Assembly (NCBI GenBank): GCA_020832445.1
Contig: JAFIEO010000067.1
Coordinates: 17,417 to 81,416 of the forward strand
Direction of reading: 5' to 3'
Source: Paracoccaceae bacterium
Lineage (GTDB): Bacteria; Pseudomonadota; Alphaproteobacteria; Rhodobacterales; Rhodobacteraceae
Length of the DNA stretch: 64,000 nt
The position numbers were made by a program, and so were the translations under genes. Positions within the stretch are counted from its first letter, which is position 1. The number at the start of each line of letters is the position of its first letter. This document shows, one piece after another, positions 9,008 to 18,591 of this stretch. Below the pieces are notes generated by a model. The model worked only from the letters and a program-made list of their open reading frames with translations, did no database searches and was not told the DNA's origin.

Positions 9008-10093
9008 ATGACACATTCAATTTCGATCAAGGATCTGACACTTTCCTTCGGGGCAGTCACGGTTCTGGAAGACCTGAACCTAGATGTGGGGCAGGGGGAG
9101 TTTCTGGTGCTGCTGGGGTCGTCCGGGTGCGGAAAATCGACGTTGCTGAACTGCATCGCGGGGTTGCTGGACATCACAGATGGTGAAATTCACATTCAGG
9201 GCAAGAATGTCACATGGGAAGAACCGTCCAAGCGCGGCATCGGCATGGTGTTCCAAAGCTATGCGCTGTATCCGCAAATGACGGTCGAGGGGAATCTGGC
9301 CTTCGGGTTGAAAAACGCCCGTGTTCCCAAGGCCGAGATTGCAACCCGTATTGCCCGCGCGGCGGACGTGTTGCAGATCGAACCGCTGCTGAAACGAAAA
9401 CCAGCCGCATTGTCGGGCGGTCAGCGCCAGCGGGTTGCCATCGGGCGCGCATTGGTGCGCGATGTGGATGTGTTCCTGTTTGACGAACCGCTGTCCAATC
9501 TGGACGCCAAGCTGCGGGCCAATCTGCGGGTTGAAATCAAGCGTCTGCACCACACGCTGAAAAACACCATGATCTATGTGACCCATGATCAGGTCGAGGC
9601 CATGACACTGGCCGACCGCATTGCCATCATGCGCGACGGGCAGATCATGCAGCTTGCCCCGCCTGCGGAAATCTACAACCGCCCCGTGAACAAATATGTC
9701 GCAGGATTTATCGGGTCACCTGCAATGAACCTTATTCCCGGCCAGCTGGATGCTGCGGACCAGCAGTTTGACACAGGGCTTGGAATGTCGATTTCGGTTC
9801 AGGGGTATGAATTTACGTCCGCCCCCATTACCGGCCCTGTCTGGCTGGGGTTGCGCCCTGAACATGTGCTTTCCGGCCAGATGGCGCAAACCCAGCCGGT
9901 GCAACTGGATGCCTATGTCGACATGGTCGAACCCATGGGGTCGGATACGCAAGTCTGGGCCAAGATCGGCAAACAGGAATTGCGGTTCCGCATGGACGGG
10001 CAGGCAGAAGTGGCCATTGGCGACACGGTGCCAATCGGGTTCGATCCCGCGCGCCTGTCGCTGTTTGACAAGAAAAGCGAAGCGCGCCTGTAG
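9008..10093 (+). CDS. Sugar ABC transporter ATP-binding protein (UgpC/MsmK type)
   Basis: ATPase of 361 residues. It has Walker A GSSGCGKST (about residues 37-45), Q-loop VFQSYALYPQMTV, signature LSGGQRQR, Walker B VFLFDEPLSNLDAKLR and switch histidine VTHDQ. A C-terminal TOBE/OB domain (LRPEHV onward) follows, as in MalK/UgpC proteins. It completes a self-contained importer with the genes at 5893, 7203 and 8111. Confidence 0.92.
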   Translation: MTHSISIKDLTLSFGAVTVLEDLNLDVGQGEFLVLLGSSGCGKSTLLNCIAGLLDITDGEIHIQGKNVTWEEPSKRGIGMVFQSYALYPQMTVEGNLAFGLKNARVPKAEIATRIARAADVLQIEPLLKRKPAALSGGQRQRVAIGRALVRDVDVFLFDEPLSNLDAKLRANLRVEIKRLHHTLKNTMIYVTHDQVEAMTLADRIAIMRDGQIMQLAPPAEIYNRPVNKYVAGFIGSPAMNLIPGQLDAADQQFDTGLGMSISVQGYEFTSAPITGPVWLGLRPEHVLSGQMAQTQPVQLDAYVDMVEPMGSDTQVWAKIGKQELRFRMDGQAEVAIGDTVPIGFDPARLSLFDKKSEARL

Positions 10094-10128
10094 CGTTTCA
10101 ACACGAACTCCAAGAAGGAAAACACACC

Positions 10129-10878
10129 ATGGATGTTTCATTCCAGCTTTATTCTGCGCGCAATTTCACCCCATGGGACAAGGTTCTGGACCAGCTGGCC
10201 GAACTTGGCTACACGCAGGTCGAAGGGTTTGGTGGCGTTTATGAGGACGCGGCCGCATTCCGTGCGGCGCTTGATACGCGCGGGCTGACCATGCCATCGG
10301 GGCATTTCTTCCCGCTTGCCAATTTTGAATCGGATTTCGACAAAACCATCGCCAATGCCAAAGCGCTTGGCATTGGCCAGCTTTACTGCCCCGCCCCTGA
10401 TGATGTCTACCGCGACGGGGCAGATGCGCAGGCATGGCGCGATCTGGCCGCACGGCTGGAAGTCGCAGCCAAGCGTGTGCAGGATGCGGGCCTGCGCTTT
10501 GGCTGGCATAACCACCATTGGGAATTCATGCCGCTGACCGGCGGTGAAATTCCCATGGCGCTGCTGCTGGAAGGGGCACCATCCATGGAATGGGAAGCTG
10601 ACATTGCGTGGATCGTGCGCGGCGGGGGTGACCCACTGGCGTGGATTGCGCAGCACGGGTCGCGCATTACTGCCGCCCATGTCAAGGACATCGCCCCTGA
10701 AGGGCAATGCGCGGACGAAGACGGCTGGGCCGATGTGGGACACGGCACCATGGACTGGCCTGCCATCATGGCCGCATTGCGCAGCAACGGTGTCAGCCTG
10801 TTCGTGATGGAACATGACAACCCCAATGATCTGGCCCGTTTCGCGCGCCGTTCAATCACCAATTACCGCCAATTCTAA
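10129..10878 (+). CDS. Sugar phosphate isomerase/epimerase-like TIM-barrel protein (small form)
   Basis: Cytoplasmic AP-endonuclease-2-like TIM barrel of 249 residues. Candidate metal-binding residues lie in HNHHWEF, AHVKDI, DVGHGTMDW and VMEHDNP. An AAGAAGG ribosome site precedes the ATG. It is paired with the Gfo/Idh dehydrogenase starting 10 bp downstream. In related clusters such proteins act as isomerases, epimerases or lyases on 3-keto sugars (YcjR in E. coli is a 3-keto-hexoside epimerase). The substrate here is unknown, and the keto-sugar role is inferred from context. Confidence 0.8.
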   Translation: MDVSFQLYSARNFTPWDKVLDQLAELGYTQVEGFGGVYEDAAAFRAALDTRGLTMPSGHFFPLANFESDFDKTIANAKALGIGQLYCPAPDDVYRDGADAQAWRDLAARLEVAAKRVQDAGLRFGWHNHHWEFMPLTGGEIPMALLLEGAPSMEWEADIAWIVRGGGDPLAWIAQHGSRITAAHVKDIAPEGQCADEDGWADVGHGTMDWPAIMAALRSNGVSLFVMEHDNPNDLARFARRSITNYRQF

Positions 10879-10888
10879 GGGGCACAGC

Positions 10889-12010
10889 ATGACTAAAACA
10901 CTGGGTATCGGCGTTCTTGGCTGCGGCAACATCTCGGCCGCATATATGCGCCTTGCACCGCTGTTTCGCGGCATTGAAATGCGGGCTTGCGCCGATCTGA
11001 ATGCAGATGCGGCCAAGGCGCGCGCCGCGGAATTCGGCCTGCGTGCTGAAACCGTTGACGGGCTTTTAGGCGCAGATGACATTGACATCATCGTCAACCT
11101 GACCGTGCCAGCCGCGCATTTCGATGTGTCCATGCAAATTCTGGACGCGGGCAAACATGTCTATTCCGAAAAGCCGTTTGTGCTGTCGCTGGAAGAAGGG
11201 CAGAAACTGGCCGCAAAAGCCGCCGAAAAGGGCCTGCGCGTAGGGTCCGCGCCCGACACGTTCATGGGCGGCGCGCATCAGCTTGCGCGTCATCTGGTGG
11301 ATTCCGGGCGCGTGGGCAAGGTCAGTTCCGGCACCTGTTTTGTCCAAAGCCCGGGCATGGAAATGTGGCACCCCAATCCGGACTTCTTCTTCAAGCCCGG
11401 TGGCGGGCCGATCCTTGATCTGGGGCCATACTACATTTCCAACCTTGTGCAGCTTCTGGGGCCGGTCAAGCGTGTGACAGCCATGAGCATGAGCGCGCAA
11501 TCCGAACGCACGATCACATCCCAACCCCGCCATGGCGACAAGATCACCGTGGAAACGCCCACCACCATCCACGCAATCTTGCAGTTCCAGTCGGGCGCGC
11601 AGGTGACCTATTGCGCCAGTTGGGACGTGTGGCAGCATGGGCATGCGCCGATGGAACTTTATGGCGCGGATGGCACACTGCATGTGCCCGACCCCAATTT
11701 CTTCGGGGGGGAAGTGCGCATGACATCCAAGGCCGCGTTCACATCGGCAGGGGTGGCATGGGATCACCCGTTCGGGCGCGCGAATGACGGCACAAACGCC
11801 AATTACCGCGCGGCGGGGCTGGCCGATATGGCGTTGGCCATTGTGGACGGGCGCGCGCATCGGTGTTCGCTGGAATTTGCGTTGCATGTGGTGGATGTGA
11901 TGACCGCAATCCTGAACGCGGCTGAAGGGGGGCAGGTTCTGGACATCACCACCACCTGCGACCGCCCTGACGCCCTGTCGCCCGAAGGTGCGCAGGCGTT
12001 GCTGGCATGA
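10889..12010 (+). CDS. Gfo/Idh/MocA-family NAD(P)-dependent sugar dehydrogenase 1
   Basis: Oxidoreductase of about 373 residues. The N-terminal Rossmann fold has GVLGCGNISAAYM, and the catalytic-domain signature YSEKPF supplies the conserved Lys. Start ATG 10889 has AAGGGGC upstream; the frame extends further upstream only through the previous gene. It ends in an ATGA overlap with the aldo/keto reductase gene. It likely oxidises or reduces a sugar hydroxyl, and with the neighbouring TIM barrel it resembles the YcjS/YcjR pair (D-glucoside 3-dehydrogenase and 3-keto epimerase). The exact substrate cannot be read from the sequence. Confidence 0.85.
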   Translation: MTKTLGIGVLGCGNISAAYMRLAPLFRGIEMRACADLNADAAKARAAEFGLRAETVDGLLGADDIDIIVNLTVPAAHFDVSMQILDAGKHVYSEKPFVLSLEEGQKLAAKAAEKGLRVGSAPDTFMGGAHQLARHLVDSGRVGKVSSGTCFVQSPGMEMWHPNPDFFFKPGGGPILDLGPYYISNLVQLLGPVKRVTAMSMSAQSERTITSQPRHGDKITVETPTTIHAILQFQSGAQVTYCASWDVWQHGHAPMELYGADGTLHVPDPNFFGGEVRMTSKAAFTSAGVAWDHPFGRANDGTNANYRAAGLADMALAIVDGRAHRCSLEFALHVVDVMTAILNAAEGGQVLDITTTCDRPDALSPEGAQALLA

Positions 12011-13056
12011 GTGTGTATTGCGCAGCAGACGACCGCTACGCGCGGATGCAATACCGCCGTTGCGGCGCATCGGGGTTGATGCTGCCTGCAATCTCACTGG
12101 GTCTGTGGCACAATTTCGGCGATGACACCCCGCATGAAGTCAAACGCAGCATTTGCCAGACTGCGTTTGACCATGGCATCACGCATTTTGATCTGGCCAA
12201 TAATTATGGCCCGCGTCCAGGTGCTGCGGAATCCGCGTTCGGGGAAATCCTGCGCAGTGATTTCGCGCCATACCGCGACGAGATGGTGATTTCCACCAAG
12301 GCAGGCTACCGCATGTGGCCGGGGCCATATGGTGAATGGGGCAGCCGCAAATATCTGGTGTCATCTTGTGATGCGTCCCTGAAACGGATGGGCTTGGATT
12401 ATGTGGATATTTTCTATTCACACCGGTTCGACCCCGACACGCCGCTGGAAGAAACCATGGGCGCGCTGGACTATATCGTGCGGTCAGGCCGCGCGCTATA
12501 TGCGGGGATATCCAGCTATAATTCCGAACGCACCCGTCAGGCGGTGGCCATTCTGAAGGATCTGGGCACGCCTTGCGTCATCCACCAGCCAAGCTACAAC
12601 ATGATCAACCGCTGGGTGGAACGCGACGGGCTGAAGGACACTTTGCACGAACTGGGCGTTGGCTCCATCGCGTTCACGCCATTGGCGCAAGGGATGCTGA
12701 CCACGAAATACCTGAACGGCATTCCCGACGGCAGCCGCGCCAGCCAGGGCAAATCGCTGGCCACCGGCATGATCAGCGAGCGCGCGATTGAAAATATCCG
12801 CAAGCTGAATGACATTGCATCCGCGCGCGGGCAGACACTGGCACAAATGGCCATTGCATGGGTGCTACGCGGCGGCGGGATTACCACAGCGCTGATCGGG
12901 GCCTCTAGCCCCTCGCAAGTGATTGATTGCGCAGGCGCAGTGGACAATCTGGATTTTACCGATGCGGAACTGGCGCAGATTGATCGCTGGGCCGATGAGG
13001 AAAACATCAACCTTTGGGCGCAATCATCAGAATTGGACAAGGACGCAACCCCATGA
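12007..13056 (+). CDS. Aldo/keto reductase (YghZ/AKR14-like)
   Basis: NAD(P)H-dependent aldo/keto reductase of 349 residues with a TIM-barrel fold. The catalytic Asp-Tyr region is HFDLANNYGP, Lys lies in VISTKAG and His in YSHRFD. It most resembles the L-glyceraldehyde-3-phosphate reductase (YghZ/GpR) subfamily, with PGPYGEWGSRKYL conserved. It is translationally coupled on both sides (ATGA at 12007 and at 13053). It may reduce an aldehyde or keto sugar produced in this pathway (inference). Confidence 0.85.
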   Translation: MSVYCAADDRYARMQYRRCGASGLMLPAISLGLWHNFGDDTPHEVKRSICQTAFDHGITHFDLANNYGPRPGAAESAFGEILRSDFAPYRDEMVISTKAGYRMWPGPYGEWGSRKYLVSSCDASLKRMGLDYVDIFYSHRFDPDTPLEETMGALDYIVRSGRALYAGISSYNSERTRQAVAILKDLGTPCVIHQPSYNMINRWVERDGLKDTLHELGVGSIAFTPLAQGMLTTKYLNGIPDGSRASQGKSLATGMISERAIENIRKLNDIASARGQTLAQMAIAWVLRGGGITTALIGASSPSQVIDCAGAVDNLDFTDAELAQIDRWADEENINLWAQSSELDKDATP

Positions 13057-14654
13057 TCCGCAACCCCATTCTGCCCGGTTTCAACCCCGACCCGTCGATT
13101 TGCCGCGTGGGCGACGACTATTTCATCGCTACATCGACCTTTGAATGGTTCCCCGGCGTGCAAATCCACCACTCCACCGATCTGGTGAACTGGGATCTGG
13201 CATGCAGGCCATTGACGCGCGCCAGCCAGCTGGACATGCGCGGCAACCCGGACAGTTGCGGTGTCTGGGCGCCGTGCCTGTCCTATGCCGACGGGCTATT
13301 CTGGCTGGTCTACACGGATGTCAAACGGCTGGATGGCAATTTCAAGGACGCGCATAACTACATCGTCACCGCGCCAGCGATTGAAGGGCCGTGGTCGGAC
13401 CCGATTTATGTGAATTCATCAGGGTTTGACCCGTCGCTGTTTCATGATGATGACGGGCGCAAGTGGTTTGTGAACATGCAATGGAACCATCGCGGCCGGT
13501 CTGTGGGTGGACAGCCCCAAAGCCCCGCCTTTGACGGGATTTTGTTGCAGGAATGGCACCCCGAACGCGGGCTGACAGGTCCGGTGCGCAATATCTTTCC
13601 GGGCAGTCCACTGGGGTTGGTCGAAGGGCCGCATCTGTTCAGGCGGGGGGGCTATTATTACCTGACCACCGCCGAAGGGGGCACGGGCTATGGCCATGCG
13701 GTCACCATGGCGCGGGCGCGCCAGATTGATGGTCCGTATGAGTTGCACCCCGACACGCATCTGATCACATCCAAGGACCACCCCGACGCGCCCTTGCAAC
13801 GCGCAGGCCACGGCCAGATCGTGGAAACCCCGCAAGGCGACGTGTATCATACGCATTTATGTTCGCGCCCGCTGCCGGGACGGTTTTCACCATTGGGGCG
13901 CGAAACCGCGATACAGAAATGTGTCTGGGCCGATGATGGCTGGCTGTATCTGGCGCAGGGTGGGCCGGTGCCCGCGCGGGACGTGCCCGCCCCTGTCGAT
14001 GTGGCCCCAAGGCCCGCGACCGCAATACGCCGCATATTCGACGGGCCGGACCTGCCGCCGGAATTCCAGTGGTTACGCAGCCCGCAACCTGAACGCCTGT
14101 TTACCCTGACAGGCGACGCGCTGTGCCTGCATGCGCGCGAAAGCATAGGCAGCTGGTTTGAACAGGCACTTGTCGCGCGCAGGCAGGAACATCTGCAATA
14201 CCGCGCGGAAACCGCGCTGGCCGAATTTGCGCCCGACACCTACCAACAGGCGGCGGGGCTGGTGACGTATTACAACCGCACCAAGTTCCATTTCGCTGCC
14301 GTCACATGGGACGAAAAACTGGGCCGGTGCCTGACACTCATGTCCTGCGCCGGTGACTGGCCCGATGGCGCGCTGCACTGGCCGTGCGATCCGGTGGCAC
14401 TGGACGCCGGCCCTGTATGGCTGGCGGTCAAGGTCAGCCGTGCGGTGCAGCAATTCTACTGGCATCAGGGCGGCGACTGGGTGGCCCTTGGGCCTGCGCT
14501 GGATGCATCCGTCATTTCTGACGAAGGCGGGCGGGGCGAGCATGGCTCTTTCACCGGTGCGTTCGTGGGCATGGCGGCCTTTGACATTACCGGACGCGCG
14601 CTGCCTGCGCATTTCCGCAGTTTCGACTACACTCCCGAACCTGGGCAAGCCTGA
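13053..14654 (+). CDS. xynB: Glycoside hydrolase family 43 beta-xylosidase-like enzyme
   Basis: GH43 enzyme of 533 residues, with no signal peptide, so it probably acts on imported oligosaccharides in the cytoplasm. Start ATG 13053 overlaps the upstream stop (ATGA). The catalytic triad is visible: general base Asp13 in GFNPDPS, pKa-modulating Asp126 in SSGFDPS and general acid Glu191 in GLVEGPH. A C-terminal beta-sandwich (about residues 330-533) matches the XynB-type accessory domain. The known family role is exo-1,4-beta-xylosidase or alpha-L-arabinofuranosidase. Beta-xylosidase is the most likely call given the xyl genes nearby. Confidence 0.88.
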   Translation: MIRNPILPGFNPDPSICRVGDDYFIATSTFEWFPGVQIHHSTDLVNWDLACRPLTRASQLDMRGNPDSCGVWAPCLSYADGLFWLVYTDVKRLDGNFKDAHNYIVTAPAIEGPWSDPIYVNSSGFDPSLFHDDDGRKWFVNMQWNHRGRSVGGQPQSPAFDGILLQEWHPERGLTGPVRNIFPGSPLGLVEGPHLFRRGGYYYLTTAEGGTGYGHAVTMARARQIDGPYELHPDTHLITSKDHPDAPLQRAGHGQIVETPQGDVYHTHLCSRPLPGRFSPLGRETAIQKCVWADDGWLYLAQGGPVPARDVPAPVDVAPRPATAIRRIFDGPDLPPEFQWLRSPQPERLFTLTGDALCLHARESIGSWFEQALVARRQEHLQYRAETALAEFAPDTYQQAAGLVTYYNRTKFHFAAVTWDEKLGRCLTLMSCAGDWPDGALHWPCDPVALDAGPVWLAVKVSRAVQQFYWHQGGDWVALGPALDASVISDEGGRGEHGSFTGAFVGMAAFDITGRALPAHFRSFDYTPEPGQA

Positions 14655-14694
14655 ATGGCCTGCCCGGAAAAACACCAAACCACGAGGAAGACCA

Positions 14695-15756
14695 ATGCCC
14701 GCAAAAATTAAAGGACCAGCCCTGTTTCTGGCGCAATTCGCAGGCGACGAAGCCCCTTTCAACTCGTTGGAAAACATCACCAAATGGGCGGCATCGCTGG
14801 GTTACAAAGGCGTGCAGATCCCGACATTCGACCCGCGCCTGTTCGATCTGGACCGCGCCGCAGACAGCAAGGATTACTGCGATGAAATCGCGGGTATCTG
14901 CGCCGCATCGGCGGTGGAAATCACCGAATTGTCCACCCATTTGCAGGGCCAGCTTGTTGCCGTGAACCCTGTCTTTGACACGGCGTTTGACGGGTTTGCC
15001 CCCGCTGCGCTGCATGGCAAACCAGCGGCACGGCAGGAATGGGCCGTGGATCAGGTCAAGAAAGCCGCGCGCGCCAGCCGTCATCTGGGGCTGGACACAT
15101 CGGTCAGTTTTACGGGATCACTGGCGTTTCCGTTCCTGTATCCATGGCCGCAGCGCCCCGCTGGCCTGATTGAAGAGGCGTTTTCCGAACTGGCCCGCCG
15201 CTGGCGTCCGATCCTTGATGTCTATGACGAATACGGCGTTGATATCGGCTATGAAATTCACCCCGGCGAAGATGTCTTTGACGGGGCGACATGGGAAATG
15301 TTTCTGGATGCGCTGGACGGCCACACCCGCGCGCGCATCAATTACGACCCGTCGCATTTCCTGCTGCAACAGATGGATTATCTGGCCTTTATCGACATCT
15401 ATCATGACCGTATCTGCGCTTTTCACGTCAAGGATGCAGAATTCAACCCCGACGGGCGACAAGGCGTTTATTCCGGCTATCAGCCATGGCTGAACCGCGC
15501 GGGGCGCTTCCGCAGCCTTGGCGACGGTCAGGTCGATTTTGCTGCGATATTTTCCAAGCTGTCGCAATATGATTACGACAGCTGGGCCGTGCTGGAATGG
15601 GAATGCTGCCTGAAATCCCCCGAACAAGGCGCGGCCGAAGGGGCACCTTTCATCGCGCAACATATCATTGATGTGACCGACAAGGCGTTTGATGATTTCG
15701 CAGGCGCAAAAACCGATATCGCGCAAATTCGCGCAATGCTGGGGATTGATCAATGA
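14695..15756 (+). CDS. Sugar phosphate isomerase/epimerase-like TIM-barrel protein (large form)
   Basis: Cytoplasmic AP-endonuclease-2-like TIM barrel of about 353 residues. I chose start ATG 14695, preceded by GAGGAAG; longer frames overlap the GH43 gene. Candidate metal ligands lie in ELSTHLQGQ, EIHPGED, NYDPSHF, FHVKDAEF and VLEWE. It overlaps the following Gfo/Idh gene by 4 bp (ATGA), the second such pairing in this operon. A homologous-type pair acts on 3-keto glycosides in other bacteria. The reaction here is not determined. Confidence 0.82.
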   Translation: MPAKIKGPALFLAQFAGDEAPFNSLENITKWAASLGYKGVQIPTFDPRLFDLDRAADSKDYCDEIAGICAASAVEITELSTHLQGQLVAVNPVFDTAFDGFAPAALHGKPAARQEWAVDQVKKAARASRHLGLDTSVSFTGSLAFPFLYPWPQRPAGLIEEAFSELARRWRPILDVYDEYGVDIGYEIHPGEDVFDGATWEMFLDALDGHTRARINYDPSHFLLQQMDYLAFIDIYHDRICAFHVKDAEFNPDGRQGVYSGYQPWLNRAGRFRSLGDGQVDFAAIFSKLSQYDYDSWAVLEWECCLKSPEQGAAEGAPFIAQHIIDVTDKAFDDFAGAKTDIAQIRAMLGIDQ

Positions 15757-16895
15757 GTGTACGTTTGAAACTGGGCATGGTAGGCGGCGGCGAAGGCGCG
15801 TTCATAGGCGGCGTTCACCGCATTGCGGCACGCATTGACGGGCAATGGGATCTGGTCGCGGGGGCGCTGTCGTCGGACCCTGCGCGCGCGCATGCATCAG
15901 CCGCAGCGCTTGGGATTGCGCCGGACCGCAGCTATGACAGCTTCGCGCAGATGGCCGCAGCGGAGGCCGCACGCGATGATGGCATTGACGCGGTCGCGAT
16001 TGTCACGCCCAACCATATGCATGTGCCCGCCGCGCTGGCCTTTTTGCGCGCCGGTATCCATGTGATTTGCGACAAGCCACTTGCGTCCAGACTGGAGGAC
16101 GCGCTGGAACTGGAACAGGCGCTTGCGCAATCGGGCAAGCTGTTTGTGCTGACGCATAATTATTCTGGCTATCCGCTGATCCGGCAGGCGCGCGATATGG
16201 TGGCGCGGGGCGAACTGGGCCGTTTGCGGCTGGTGCATGTCGAATATGTGCAGGACTGGCTAACTGAGGCGGCAACCGGCAAACAGGCCGAATGGCGCAC
16301 AGACCCTGCACGGTCCGGCGCTGGCGGGGCGATTGGCGATATTGGCACCCATGCATGGCAACTGGCCGAATTTGTCACGGGCCAGTCCCCCGATGCACTG
16401 GCCGCTGATCTGTCCAGTTTTGTGGACGGGCGCGCGGTGGATGACAACGCCCATGTGATGCTGCGCTATGCCAGCGGGGCCAAGGGCATGCTATGGGCAT
16501 CGCAAGTGGCGGTCGGCAATGAAAACGGCTTGCGGCTGCGCATCCATGGCGACAAGGGGGGTCTGGACTGGGCGCAGGAAAACCCCAACCAGATGGCGTT
16601 CACCCGCTTTGGCCAGCCGACACAAATCCTGACGCGCGGGGGTGCCGGGGCCAATGATGCGGGCTTAGCCACCACACGCATTCCCGCAGGCCATCCCGAA
16701 GGGTATCTTGAAGGGTTTGCCACCCTTTACCGCGAAGCAGCCGATGCCATCCGCGCCCATGATGCAGGCAGCGCACTTGAGGGCGGGGTTTTGCCGGGCC
16801 TGGCGGACGGGTTGTCAGGCATGCGCTTCATTGATGCCTGCCTGCGGTCGTCAAAGGCGGACGGGGCGTGGATGCGGGTTGTCCCGCAAGCTTGA
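15753..16895 (+). CDS. Gfo/Idh/MocA-family dehydrogenase 2
   Basis: Oxidoreductase of 380 residues. The glycine-rich start GMVGGGEGAFIGGVHR is characteristic of a Gfo/Idh subgroup usually found beside TIM-barrel isomerases. The catalytic Lys lies in CDKPLA, and the substrate-domain motif GGAIGDIGTHAWQLAEF is present. It is coupled to the TIM-barrel gene by an ATGA overlap and is the last gene of the LacI-controlled operon. It likely interconverts a glycoside and its keto derivative with NAD(P) (inference). Confidence 0.86.
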   Translation: MSVRLKLGMVGGGEGAFIGGVHRIAARIDGQWDLVAGALSSDPARAHASAAALGIAPDRSYDSFAQMAAAEAARDDGIDAVAIVTPNHMHVPAALAFLRAGIHVICDKPLASRLEDALELEQALAQSGKLFVLTHNYSGYPLIRQARDMVARGELGRLRLVHVEYVQDWLTEAATGKQAEWRTDPARSGAGGAIGDIGTHAWQLAEFVTGQSPDALAADLSSFVDGRAVDDNAHVMLRYASGAKGMLWASQVAVGNENGLRLRIHGDKGGLDWAQENPNQMAFTRFGQPTQILTRGGAGANDAGLATTRIPAGHPEGYLEGFATLYREAADAIRAHDAGSALEGGVLPGLADGLSGMRFIDACLRSSKADGAWMRVVPQA

Positions 16896-16981
16896 TCGCG
16901 GTGCCCCTAGCCGCAAACCCCCTTGCCGCCGCCCCCGTTGATGCGCCATTCTGTGCCGTAGTGACGGGGCAGGGGGGCAGG

Positions 16982-18313
16982 ATGCGCGGTATCGCTATGG
17001 GGCTGGTGGCAGTTGCCGGTTTGGGGTGCGGCAGCGCGCTGGCCGAATTGCCCTTGCCCGCTGCGGTAAGTGATGCCGATTTTGCCAGCCACCCGCCCGA
17101 TCTGGTGCGGCTTGGCTGGCATTTGTTTTACGACCCCATCCTGTCGGGGAACCGCGAAGTGGCGTGCGCGACATGCCACCACCCCGCCTTTGGCACATCT
17201 GACGGGGTGTCGCTGGGTCTGGGCGACGGGGGCAAGGGCCTTGGCCCTGCGCGCGTGGCCGATGCGGACAATATGCCAAAACAACGCATTCCCAGAAATT
17301 CGCCCGCGCTGTGGAATTTGGGCGCCTATGAATTCACCCGCATGTTCCATGATGGCCGCATCGAGGTTGACCCAACCCGCGAAACCGGACTGCGCACACC
17401 GCTGGAAGGGGACATGATGGCGGGGTTTGCCTCGCTTCTGTCGGCGCAGAACATGTTTCCTGTCCTTAGCCCCGATGAAATGGCGGGCCATTACAGCGAG
17501 AATGAAATTGCACAAGCCGTGCGCCAGGGGCGCATTACCGGCGCAGGGGGCGCATGGGATCTGATTGCGCAGCGGGTGCGTGACATTCCCGACTATGCCG
17601 CGCGTTTTATTGCCACAGATGACACGATCACATCGCCCGATGACATTGCATTCACGCATATATCAGATGCCATCGCGGCCTTTGTCGCGGTCGAATTCCG
17701 GTCCGATACCAGTCCGTTTGATGCATATCTGCGCGGTCAGGGCGATCTGGCGGAGGGGGCCGCGCGCGGGATGGGCCTGTTTTACGGGCGCGCCACCTGT
17801 TCCAGTTGCCATTCCGGCCCGTTCCAGACCGATCACGGGTTTCATGCGCGCGGCGTGCCGCAACTGGGACCGGGCAAGGCCGCGCGGTTTGAATCGCACC
17901 GCCGCGACACAGGGCGCATGCGCGTAACAGGGCGCGATGAAGACGCATTTGCCTTTCGCACGCCGTCCCTGCGCAATGTGGCGCATACAGCGCCCTACGG
18001 TCATGCGGGGTCGCATGCCACGCTTGAAGGCTTCATCCGCGACCACGCCGACCCTGTGGCGGGCCTTATGCGCTATGACCGCGCGCAAGTCATCTTGCCG
18101 GATCTGGCCGTGGATGACTGGCAGATCATGGACGACCCTGCCGAGCTTGCCGCCATCGCAGATGCCGTGCAAACCCCGCCCATTGCCCTGAGTGTCCGTG
18201 ACATTGAAGATATCGTGGCCTTTCTGGACAGTTTAAGCGATGCGCAGGCACTGGCGGGGCGGTTGGGCGTGCCCCCTGATGTGCCCAGCGGGCTGGTTGT
18301 GCCAAACCCGTGA
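16982..18313 (+). CDS. Di-heme cytochrome c peroxidase (MauG/CcpA family)
   Basis: Periplasmic di-heme peroxidase of about 443 residues. Signal peptide MRGIAMGLVAVAGLGCGSALA precedes two heme-c sites: CATCH (Cys62, Cys65, His66) and CSSCH (Cys273, Cys276, His277). I chose ATG 16982, preceded by AGGGGGG; the longer frame from 16868 overlaps the Gfo/Idh gene. The family reduces H2O2 with cytochrome electrons or oxidises protein substrates (MauG). It lies convergent with the ASPIC/UnbV gene, a pairing seen in other genomes, but the partner substrate is unknown. An 86-bp gap separates it from the sugar operon, so co-transcription is possible. Confidence 0.88.
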   Translation: MRGIAMGLVAVAGLGCGSALAELPLPAAVSDADFASHPPDLVRLGWHLFYDPILSGNREVACATCHHPAFGTSDGVSLGLGDGGKGLGPARVADADNMPKQRIPRNSPALWNLGAYEFTRMFHDGRIEVDPTRETGLRTPLEGDMMAGFASLLSAQNMFPVLSPDEMAGHYSENEIAQAVRQGRITGAGGAWDLIAQRVRDIPDYAARFIATDDTITSPDDIAFTHISDAIAAFVAVEFRSDTSPFDAYLRGQGDLAEGAARGMGLFYGRATCSSCHSGPFQTDHGFHARGVPQLGPGKAARFESHRRDTGRMRVTGRDEDAFAFRTPSLRNVAHTAPYGHAGSHATLEGFIRDHADPVAGLMRYDRAQVILPDLAVDDWQIMDDPAELAAIADAVQTPPIALSVRDIEDIVAFLDSLSDAQALAGRLGVPPDVPSGLVVPNP

Positions 18314-18342
18314 TGTGTGACGGGCTGACAATCCGTTGGGAA

Positions 18343-18521
18343 AGCCCCAAGGCGCGGGGCAAAGGGCGCAGCCCGCCGCGCCATCGGCGGGCCGTCCCGC
18401 GGCCTGCCGATTTGGCTGATGGCAGGCCAAGCCTTTGATCACCGGAGTATGCCGCTTGGATAAAGTGCTTCCCCTATAGCGCCGGATCGGCAGACCCCGG
18501 CCCACCGATAGCGCGGGCTTT
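18343..18521 (-). repeat. REPIN-like dispersed repeat, copy 1
   Basis: Read on the minus strand, this intergenic block is collinear with 42200-42374. An exact 30-base match (18389-18418 with 42301-42330) and an exact 25-base match (18483-18507 with 42214-42238) are separated by a diverged middle. The 30-base block holds a hairpin with arms ATCGGCAGGCCG and CGGCCCGCCGAT (11 of 12 paired). The 25-base block resembles the reverse complement of that hairpin. Two REP-like palindromes in inverse orientation is the REPIN design. Confidence 0.75.
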
Positions 18522-18591
18522 ATCCAAGCGCGAATGACCGCAAAAGGCCGGTTTCACCCCCGTTCGCGGTTTCGTCTGACAAGACCATCCG

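Noticed and set aside
18233..18505. 90-codon frame with PNRQAAGRPADGAA, also seen at 42250-42534
   Set aside because: The shared peptide comes from the dispersed DNA repeat; the frames differ on both sides and have no ribosome site.
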